A stretch of 64,000 nucleotides of DNA from Okapia johnstoni (Eukaryota; Chordata; Mammalia; Artiodactyla; Giraffidae), in NCBI GenBank assembly GCA_024291935.2, contig CM044326.1:37571948-37635947 (forward strand), given 5' to 3'. Shown piece by piece: positions 56,440 to 64,000 of this stretch. The position numbers and the translations under genes are program-made. The notes under the pieces are model-generated. The model had not been told where the DNA came from. It saw only the letters and a program-made list of their open reading frames with translations, and searched no databases. Every line of letters begins with the position of its first letter. Within the stretch, counting starts at the first letter, position 1.

Positions 56440-56640
56440 TGGGAAGCTTGGTGTCAAAAGCAAGCATCCTTATAGCCTTAGGTTGAATTCTGACCTTGCA
56501 AATGACAAGTTTCATGGCCACAGCAAGTCACTTCACCTCCAGGAACCCACTTCCTCAACCTCAACGTGGGGACAAGAATTCCTGACTTGCTCATGTGTAA
56601 GTAAAAGGCACGTGATGTACCTAGTCCCATAAATAGTATT
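56440..56640 (+). mobile_element. MIR fragment
   Basis: TTAGGTTGAATTCTGACCTT, CAGCAAGTCACTTCACCTCC, ACTTCCTCAACCTCAACGTG and AAAGGCACGTGATGTACCTA are in forward MIR order. Confidence 0.48.
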
Positions 56641-57774
56641 ATTTTTTGTTTGTTTGTTTTACAAAATTATTGAATACAGTGATAATAGATAAAATTTGTA
56701 TGGCCTCTTTTAATACCTAGTGTCCTTTCTCATGGTAAATCAAATCCTAAAAGCTGTGTTTCAGGCGGCCCTCTGATTCTCCAAGTTTTGGTTTCTTCAA
56801 TAAAATGCATAGTTTGTTCCATATGGTTTTCAGTTCCCCTCTACTGACATCCTGGTGGGGCCGTTCCAGCAACTGTGATTCTGCCACGGGACTTGCAAGT
56901 TTCTTTAGGAGACCATAAAGCAGAGGTGACTTTGACAACACAGGCCACCGACTTACTGTCTGATGCCAATCAAGCCTATTATTTTTTCCAGCCTCAGTTT
57001 CCCCATATTTACATATGACAGAGTTGGGCAACATGATCTCATAACTTCGTTATTAGAAGTAATTTAGATTAGTTATATAATGATCATGATTGCAGATAGC
57101 CATTTTGGAGATTCTAGGTATGGAACTCACTGCTATGTATTGCTTTATCAAGTGGTCCAAAACATTTTAATCTAGTAGCATGACCCAGAGGAAAAGATGA
57201 ATTTGAATGTTATGCATCATGTAGCAAAGATAGTGGAATCAAATAACCACTGAAATTCTCTGGTCTCCAACCTCCTTGTCAATGGATAGGTTGATTTTCA
57301 TTCTGAGAAGACAGCTTTCCAACATGTTACTCCAGAAACATCCAGAATGGTAGTTTGGGTGGATTATTCTTCTCCTCTGGTAGAGTCTGTGAGAAATGCT
57401 TGGGTTTGAGCAGAAGCTTCCATGTCCCTGAATTTGCATTTTCTCATCCTCTCTATCACCAATAGCAATGATTATATATCATTAATTCTCGTCTTTGAAG
57501 CAAATTCCTGCTCCGGCATTGACTGCTAGATAATGCCATTCCAGGAGCAAGTTAACACATGACCTGGGAAGACTCCGAAGGGAAAGGCATACAGACAGCC
57601 AGCTAGCTCTAATCTCCACACAGTGGAGTCTGAGATTTGCCTGTATCGTGTCTAGGTCTGTGCACTCGCTACTCTAGGTAACTAGGGACTCAGTAACCCA
57701 TGCCCAGGCTCTTGGGTAGAGCTGAAGCATAGTACAGACCTTTTATTCCAGAACATGTTTTATCATCTAATAGA
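56641..57774. other. Unassigned sequence with a weak MIR remnant
   Basis: 56990-57045 (AGCCTCAGTTTCCCCATATT) is a likely MIR scrap. The rest has no recognisable repeat or exon. Confidence 0.4.
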
Positions 57775-57880
57775 ATGCCTCAGAATCATCTACAGAGTTT
57801 TGTCAAAATGCATACTCCTGGCTCATGTTCCAAAGATTGTAGCATACTTAGTCACCCAGATAGAAATGTAAAGAATTTCC
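57775..57880 (+). mobile_element. Possible MER5-like fragment
   Basis: ATGCCTCAGAATCATCTACA, then GTCAAAATGCATACTCCTGG, matches the MER5A interior. Ends not seen. Confidence 0.42.
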
Positions 57881-58469
57881 GGTGTAACATATCTCAAATA
57901 GTTTTGTAAGAAAGGTAATATGCAGTGTACTACGGTTACCCCAGTTGACATCCATAACTTTATCCTCGGTGCTGAGGGCAACTCAACCCCCAGACTTGAC
58001 TCCCATCTCTCAGAGGAACCAGCTGTCATTGATGGCACATCCATATCAGCATGCTTGGCTTTTTTGCTGATATCCTTTTTCTTCTTTTTTTGTTTCCAGG
58101 AGAATAGTTTATGCCTTTCTCTATGGTTAGTTCTCCAAGGTACCACCCCATTGGCCCTTTTTACTCTAGTATTCTCTGAGATACCTCAATGATCTATGAC
58201 TTCACACCCCTATATGGATAGCTGTAGTTATATTACTACTTCAAAACACATGCAGGGATTCTTGCATTTTCTTAGGGCAGCCGGCCAGAAGATATGGAAT
58301 GTCAGTTGGACAAACAAGGTGGATACGTTTGGGTCGGAGGAGGAAGAATAGAAGAAGAAAGGACCACACTGGTAAAGGTCAGAGAGGAGAAGGTGGAGGA
58401 TGCTGCTGCAGAGTCCAGGTGTCCAGAGTATGACAGAGGTTTATAAAACTGATGTGACATCCACAAGAG
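57881..58469. other. Unassigned sequence
   Basis: A minus-strand frame of 107 codons (57823-58146) has no recognisable domain. No repeat called. Confidence 0.4.
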
Positions 58470-58640
58470 AGGCTTCCTGAATTCCCTGCTGGAAGTTACT
58501 CTTCCCTCCTCTGAATCCCGTCAGCATTTTATCTGTCCTCTCCCTTGGCATTCAAGCCTTTCTGTTTTATAACTTGACTCTCTCTGTCCATGGAATGTTT
58601 CCACTAATAGATCATGGATCCCTTTAAGGAAGAAAGACCA
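58470..58640 (+). mobile_element. Possible L2 fragment
   Basis: AGAGGCTTCCTGAATTCCCT, CTCTTCCCTCCTCTGAATCC and TGTCCATGGAATGTTTCCAC fit the L2 3' region, diverged. Confidence 0.4.
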
Positions 58641-58649
58641 CGGTAACAA

Positions 58650-58885
58650 CGTGGCCAAAAACATGCAGAGGTTGAGGATCCTAACACCTGGGTTTAAGTT
58701 GAGACTCTGTTACTCACTACCTTTGGGGCCTTAAGGAAGTCCCTTCAATTCTTGAAGTGTTGATTTTCTTATCTATAAAGGAGAGATGCCAACAACATCA
58801 GCTTCAGTGATGGTTAAAACAGAAGACTGAGATAATGTGCAAAAAGCACTTGGCCCAGCGTCTACCACGTGGTAAGCATTCAAAG
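58650..58885 (+). mobile_element. MIR, nearly full length
   Basis: CCTAACACCTGGGTTTAAGT, GTTACTCACTACCTTTGGGG, TTTTCTTATCTATAAAGGAG, GATAATGTGCAAAAAGCACT and CACGTGGTAAGCATTC are in full forward MIR order. Confidence 0.6.
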
Positions 58886-59504
58886 TTAAATTTTCTTTTG
58901 AAAATTTAAAATTTCAAAGTTAAATTTCAAAGTTGAAATTTCAAAATTAAATCTTCTTTTTCCTTCAGAAGAGTTGATGTTAGATTCATCTTTTCTTCTT
59001 AGACCAAGTCCCTTCTAGAATTCTTCCTTGGCCATGTTACCATCCCTTGTATGTCAGGGGCCCTTTATTGGCAGCTGTCTTCTCTGCAGTGACACAGGGA
59101 TCTACCTGCTTCCTTCTTGGGCCTGTCCCATCCGTAATTCATGGGTTTTGAAGAAGAGAGAGCATTGGGATTGAGAGAAAGAGGAACGGACTTCCACACC
59201 CGTTTGGTCTCCAGAACCCAGGGGCGAGATGCCACCTAACTACAAAGGAGGCTGATAAAGTCGTTTGCATTTGAATCCCGACTCAGGAAATACCCCTGTT
59301 TCTAGACCATTACACCGTTATCTCTGAAGACAGCCCACTTGTTATTTGTACATAGTAGCACTGAGGCTGTACAAAATTAATGTGGCCCAGGGCAGGGAAT
59401 TAGTGGTACAGGTGTTTGGACTTCCCTTGCACACACCAGGTATGTCTTGTGGGCTTGTCTCAGCATTACTGATGTGATCATGTGACAAGAAGCATCCCTA
59501 AACC
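58886..59504. other. Unassigned sequence with a small A/T repeat
   Basis: 58890-58950 repeats an AAATTTCAAAGTT-like unit several times. The rest is unassigned. Confidence 0.45.
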
Positions 59505-59705
59505 CCTTGTCAGGATGAGCCAGGCACAGTCCCAACTGCTTTGTGCTCACTGAATCCTCAACTGCAGTTGATGGGACAGGAGCTGGTGTCATTCTTATGT
59601 TACCGATGAGGAAACAGGCGCTCAGGTCCGTAGATAACTTTCCCAAGGTTGCACAGCTGAGGGAGCAGGGCAGGGATTTGAACTCACAGAGCCCATGTCC
59701 CTCCC
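59505..59705 (-). mobile_element. MIR fragment
   Basis: GATGAGGAAACAGGCGCTCA, CTTTCCCAAGGTTGCACAGC and GGGATTTGAACTCACAGAGC follow the reversed MIR core closely. Confidence 0.65.
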
Positions 59706-59839
59706 TGCAGTATCATGATGCCCTTCTCTTTGGAAGCCCCCACATTAATCCTGGGCAGTGGAGTCAACTCTTCCATGTTCCACAGGCCATTTTTTTCCCT
59801 ACTTAAATGTTGCAAAGTGGGGTAGGGGCCAGGTACTTT

Positions 59840-59965
59840 CTCTTTAATGACAAGGAAGCTGAAGACCCCGGAGGTAAATGCCTTGCCCAAGTCATTTCCG
59901 GTCAGTAGTAGGTACAGTGTGAGCTAGCTGGCTGCCAGCAGTACTGCCTGAACCCCCAGACCAAA
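59840..59965 (-). mobile_element. MIR fragment
   Basis: GACAAGGAAGCTGAAGACCC, CCTTGCCCAAGTCATTTCCG and CCTGAACCCCCAGACC follow the reversed MIR core. Confidence 0.52.
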
Positions 59966-60148
59966 ACCCTGGTGCTGGGGTCTGACAGCATCTGGCCCTT
60001 CTCCTCACATCTGAACCCCAGCATGGGGAATGTTGCCTGGGAATCCCTGGTGGGAGTGGCCTCCCTGGCTTTGCAACCAGGGTCTCTGAAGGAACCTGCG
60101 TGCCTGCAGCAGGCCCAGGAGGTGATGAGGGCTGGGAGGGGGGCACTG

Positions 60149-60443
60149 ATGTTGTTGTTCAGTCGCTAAGTCGTGTCTGACTCTTTGGAACCCCACAGAC
60201 TGCAGCATGCCAGGCTCCCCTGTCCTTCAGCAATTCCCAGAGTTTGCCCAAATTCACGTCCATTGAGTTGATGCCATCCAACCATCTCGTCCTCTGCTTC
60301 CTCTTTCTTCCTTTGCTTTCCCAGCATCAGGGTATTTTCCAATGAGTTAGCTCTCTGCATCAGATTAACAAAGTATTAGATCTTCGGCTTCAGCATCAGT
60401 CCTTCTAATGATTATTCATGGATCCCCCTCACCGAATATTCAT
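60149..60443 (-). mobile_element. BovB LINE 3' end with 16-bp TSD
   Basis: Reversed tail TGTTGTTGTTCAGTCGCTAA to the TTCAGCATCAGTCCTTCTAA block. Flanks TGGGAGGGGGGCACTG (60133-60148) and TGGGAGGAGGGCACTG (60444-60459) differ at one base. Confidence 0.93.
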
Positions 60444-60459
60444 TGGGAGGAGGGCACTG

Positions 60460-61214
60460 GGTGTGGGGAAAGACCACATGGGCAAGAGTAAGGCTTCTGG
60501 TATCCCAGAGGTAGGGTTGCCTGCACCAGACCGTGCTCTGTCAGGGCTGGAGGTAAGAGAGTGGCAAGGAGTGGTATCCACATAGCTCTTTCCTAAGAGC
60601 CAAGCCAGTGACCAAAACAACCAGGCACAGTGGAACCTCAGATTCTGTCTCTTTTAGCTGCATGGGCTTGTTTGAGTAAAGAGCAATGCTGGGTAGATGT
60701 GGGTTAACTTATATGAGCATGAACACATTTCTACCTACATATCTCTCTAAAATTGGTGTTCTTACCCCAGGGGTCGAAGAATGGGCTTCAGAAAGGCTTT
60801 GAAAGCCTTTTGAAAAGTTCCTAAATTTGTGACTTTTACCCAAAATATGCTCATTGGATGACTTTTTCAGATTCTTCCAGGACCAACAATGAGAAATGAA
60901 TGAATGAATACAAGCTGTCGAAACCACCATTTCTGTGTGTCTTTCCAAGCCATTAAGTGCTCCAGGCTTTAGGTTGGTCCAGATGAGGACCAGGTCTAGG
61001 GAGAAAAACTAGGTCTCATGCACTGCTTTCTGCAACAACTGTGTATAAAGCAAGGACTCTGTGCAGCCAGGGATTAAAGTGGTGGAGGTGAGGCAATAAA
61101 TAACCCATGAGATTCCTTCAGCCGCAAAGCACATATTCTCATCATGGAGACAATATATAAACTCATAACCAGATTCTTTAGATAACATCAGGCAGTGGCT
61201 GTGGAGACTTTGGT
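60460..61214. other. Unassigned sequence
   Basis: No repeat or exon recognised; a short ATGAATGAATGAA run near 60896-60908. Confidence 0.4.
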
Positions 61215-61315
61215 TATATTTGGCAGATAAGATACTCTGAGCTCCGGTTCCCCATGTGGGAAATGGGATGATCATACTTCCCCTGCCAGTCATCTCAAGA
61301 CTGTCACAGGAAGCA
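61215..61315 (+). mobile_element. Possible MIR fragment
   Basis: CTGAGCTCCGGTTCCCCATG, then TGGGAAATGGGATGATCATA, fits the forward MIR core. Confidence 0.42.
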
Positions 61316-61359
61316 GAAGAGAGAGGTTAGGAGAACCTCAGAGATGAAAGAGTTTCTAC

Positions 61360-61590
61360 TCACTGGGCACCTGTGAGCCACAGGTACCAACCATACCCGT
61401 TCACATATGAATTCTTATGGAGTCCTCTTGACAGTGTTGTCTGCCAAGCAGCAGTATCATTAATTCTATAGATGAGATGCTGCAGCTCAGAGAATCTGAG
61501 TGACTTGTTCAGGGTTACACAGCTGGGAAGTGATGGGATCTGGCTAAGATTTACGGGAGCACCAGAGCCTATACTTTCTACTGGGTTAGA
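61360..61590 (-). mobile_element. MIR, long fragment
   Basis: ATAGATGAGATGCTGCAGCT, GTGACTTGTTCAGGGTTACA and CAGCTGGGAAGTGATGGGAT follow the reversed MIR core. Confidence 0.62.
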
Positions 61591-62320
61591 CTTGACCACT
61601 CTGAGGATGGAGTTAGAGGCATATCACATGGGAGAGGAAAAGATAAGCGCAGAAGGACTCCAGTTCAAGTGTTTACTCATCCCTCATGAGTCTTAAGACC
61701 TGAAACAACCTAACCACCCAGAGATTATTATCCCCTTGTCAAGTATTGTTGTAGTGAAAGTCCCTCAGGGGATTCAGATCTTGAAAGACAATGTGGTCAG
61801 TAGATTGTGACATGGCTCCCAAAGTCCTCACCTGCAGAATTCACATCCTGTGAAGTCCCCTCCCCCTGGGTATTGGCTAGACCTAGTGACTTTCATGTAA
61901 CAAGAGAATATGTAAGAGGAGATGAACGTCACCTTCTGAGACTAGGTTACAAAGGACTCTGACTCTCCTCTTACTGACATTTCTCTCTCTGGTCCTTCTT
62001 ACAGACTCATTCTAATGGAGAGGTCCACCTGGGAAGAAGCAGGCCAAGGGTCAGTGAGTGACTGAAGCCCTCTGTCCAACATCACGAGAAGCAACTGAAT
62101 CCTGCTGACAATCAGCTGCGTCATCTCAGAAGATGGTCCAGTCCCAGTCCAGCCTTGAGATGGTGATGGCCTTTGCTGACCCCTTTACTGCCTCCATGTG
62201 AGAGATCTGGGTCAACGCTCTGACTGCAGCCTCTAAAGAGACCCTGAACAGAGGACCCAGCCAGCTAAGCCGGGCTCAGATCCTTGACCCAGGGGAACTC
62301 TAGAATAATAAATGCATGCT

Positions 62321-62900
62321 GGTTAGTTCATGTGTGCCCCTTTCTCAGATTCCACATATAAGTCGTGTCCCGTGTCATATGATATTTATCTTTCTCTGTC
62401 TGACTTACTTAGTAGGACTCTCTAGGTCCATCCATGCTGCTGCAAGTGGCATTAATTCCTTCTTTTTTGTGGCTGAATAATATTCCATTATATATTTGTA
62501 CCACATTTTTTTTTATCCAACCCTCTGTTAATGGACATTTAGTTTGCTTTCATGTCCTGACTATTGTAAATGGTGCATCTCCAAAACAAAAAGAGTTACA
62601 GATGTCAATAACAAACTTATGATCACCAGGGGTTAGGGGTAGGAGTAAATTGGGAGATTGGGATTTACATATACACATTACCGTGTGTAACATAGATAAC
62701 TAACTAGGACCTACTGTATAGCACAGGAAACTACTCAGTATTCTGTAATGCCCTATATGGGAAAATAATCTGAAGAAGAGTGGGTATATGTATACGTAAA
62801 ACTGACTCACTTTGCTGTACATCTGAAACTAACACTGTACATCTGAAACTAACACAACATTGGAAGTCAACTATACTTCAATAAAAAAAAATTCTTTTTA
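62321..62900 (+). mobile_element. 5'-inverted (twin-primed) L1 3' end
   Basis: 62321 to about 62580 is the L1 3' region in reverse (TTCCACATATAAGTCGTGTC, GCTGAATAATATTCCATTAT, GACTATTGTAAATGGTGC). About 62581-62900 is forward 3' UTR (AACAAACTTATGATCACCAG, GACCTACTGTATAGCACAGG) with an AATAAA-A tail. AATGCATGCT (62311-62320) and AAGTGCATGT (62901-62910) are a decayed TSD. A 20-bp unit is duplicated at 62815-62854. Confidence 0.85.
62815..62854. repeat. 20-bp perfect tandem duplication
   Basis: CTGTACATCTGAAACTAACA occurs twice back to back near the 3' end of the L1; the normal 3' UTR has it once. Confidence 0.95.
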
Positions 62901-63024
62901 AAGTGCATGTTGTTTGAATCTCTGTTGTGGATTACTTTGTGACTCAGCAATCAGTAACTGATATAGGTGAGCAGAGGAGAGGAGAAACTCACAGCTTCAT
63001 CCTCAGAGTGGTTCAGACTAGACT

Positions 63025-63230
63025 AGGGGAAAAGAACACGCTCTGAAGCCCCCATGAACAATGCTCTGACTCTGTGTCCCATCACTCACCAGCTGTGTGA
63101 CCCTGGACAAGTGGCTCAAACTCTCTGAGCTTCAGCTTTCTCCTCTATAGAGTAAGAGATTCTATAGATGAATCAGCTGGTAATGCTGCTGAGATGATAC
63201 AGCATATGTAGGGTATTGCATACCGCCTCC
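63025..63230 (+). mobile_element. MIR
   Basis: CCAGCTGTGTGACCCTGGAC, AAGTGGCTCAAACTCTCTGA, CTTCAGCTTTCTCCTCTATA and GCTGCTGAGATGATACAGCA are in clear forward MIR order. Confidence 0.68.
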
Positions 63231-64000
63231 AGAGGGGTCTGGGTCTTACTTTTATATCCTAAAGTAAACTCATTTGTATTTTAATACCCACACCTATGTG
63301 TGATAGGCAGAAATCATAAATAACATCACATGTGTTCAGTTTAGAGTTTGCTGTCATATTTGCAATTGGATTGCAATTGCAATTGGATTGCAATTATAGC
63401 ACAGGAACTGGATATTTGCATATTTGGATTTGGGGATTTCAGATAAATTGTCATGGACTTTTCTCCCATCCCCAGGGATGTTGTCGGATCAAATGACAAG
63501 GTGCTGGGAGAATATTCGTAAAAAGCTGCAAAGCCTCGTGGTAGCTGGGCTGTGCTGTGAACAATAGTGGATTATTAGCTCCTGAGTAAACATAGGGTCT
63601 CAAGCTCAGACTCTTTCCCACCATCAAGCAGAGGAAACCAGGACTGTAATGACTCGCGCAGGCTCCTCTGGGCCCACGGTGCTGCTCACCAAGCTGCTGC
63701 TGAATGACGCACCTATTCAATTGATATTTGCCCAGCACTTGCCGTGGGACATTGTTTTGACCTAAAAGGAGTCATGAATGATTCACTGAAACCAGAATCC
63801 AGGTCAAGGCTTGTGTGAGTCTCTCCCTGTTGCAGGGTCTGATTCCCAAAAATGAAATTCATTCCTGCCAGGATGTCAGAAGCCAAATGAGGAACCTCCC
63901 ACAGACCTTACTGTGTGCAGGGTTGGGGGGGAGGGGCACATGCCACAGCTTTTTGCTCCTTCAGAGATCATGGCCACCTCCACCCACCTGTCCAGCCATC
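63231..64000. other. Unassigned sequence with a small direct repeat
   Basis: 63362-63398 holds TTGCAATTGGATTGCAATTG repeated in overlap. 63480-63540 may be a MIR scrap. No exon recognised to the window edge. Confidence 0.42.

Larger units (their letters stand above)
61802..62966 (+). mobile_element. Solo LTR (ERVL/MaLR-like), split by L1
   Basis: LTR text: GAAGTCCCCTCCCCCTGGGT, TTCTGAGACTAGGTTACAAA, GAGACCCTGAACAGAGGACC and CCAGCTAAGCCGGGCTCAGA, reaching an AATAATAAATGC polyadenylation region at 62304-62315. After the L1, TGTTGTTTGAATC and TGGATTACTTTGTGACTCAG continue it to TAACTGATATA. No coding remnants. Family unresolved. Confidence 0.65.

Noticed and set aside
58890..58950. CRISPR-like or satellite array
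   Set aside because: Only an A/T-rich 13-base unit repeated imperfectly without spacers; low-complexity DNA in a mammalian genome.
63362..63398. Palindromic regulatory site TTGCAATTGGATTGCAATTG
   Set aside because: A short overlapping repeat, likely slippage. No supporting context for an operator or enhancer.
1..64000. tRNA genes at the many box-B-like GGTTCGATCCC motifs
   Set aside because: All lie in Bov-tA or CHR SINE heads, with no cloverleaf able to give a full tRNA.

Overview
The window looks like a stretch of a ruminant (pecoran: cattle, sheep, goat or relative) nuclear genome. It carries many copies of Bov-tA (tRNA head plus BovB-derived tail) and of the RTE-type LINE BovB, both hallmarks of ruminants. 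It also has CHR-type cetartiodactyl SINEs, ruminant L1 3' ends and the older mammalian layer (MIR, L2, MER5A, Tigger, a Charlie-like hAT, MLT1-type LTRs). Sheep, goat and cattle cannot be told apart by reading alone. I found no protein-coding exon, functional RNA gene, CRISPR array or CpG island. The window is best read as intergenic or deep intronic DNA, AT-rich and built of nested retroelements.

Layout. 1-13 kb: BovB and Bov-tA fragments in mostly unique DNA, a MER5A split by a Bov-tA, and a CHR SINE split by BovB. 13-22 kb: a BovB with an inverted 5' part (14.1-15.1 kb), a Tigger-like DNA transposon split by a Bov-tA (15.7-16.4 kb), a BovB nested in a BovB (18.5-19.6 kb) and a second inverted BovB (21.1-21.3 kb). 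23-27.5 kb: an ancient reverse-strand L1 hit by two Bov-tA, an L1 3' end and BovB pieces. 28-36 kb: MLT1 and other LTR relicts, and a head-to-head Bov-tA pair (33.4-33.7 kb). 37.5-39.7 kb: a forward-strand L1 body hit by two SINEs. 41-46 kb: CHR and Bov-tA with clean target-site duplications (TSDs), a hAT relict with transposase remnants, and a BovB with a 155-codon open frame. 46.4-54.4 kb: reverse-strand L1 sequence carrying a 1.96-kb 5'-inverted BovB (47.5-49.5 kb) and a late L1 3' end with a 15-bp TSD. 54-64 kb: mostly unique DNA with MIR and L2 fragments, one BovB with a 16-bp TSD, and an LTR split by a 5'-inverted L1.

There is no gene network to describe. The most notable signal is retrotransposition mechanics. 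Three separate BovB insertions have a 5' part inverted relative to the 3' part, each inside one pair of TSDs, as expected from twin priming. Two of them share the same internal start point in the BovB RNA. Family names come from memory of consensus sequences, and boundaries of old elements are good to about 20 bases unless a TSD fixes them.
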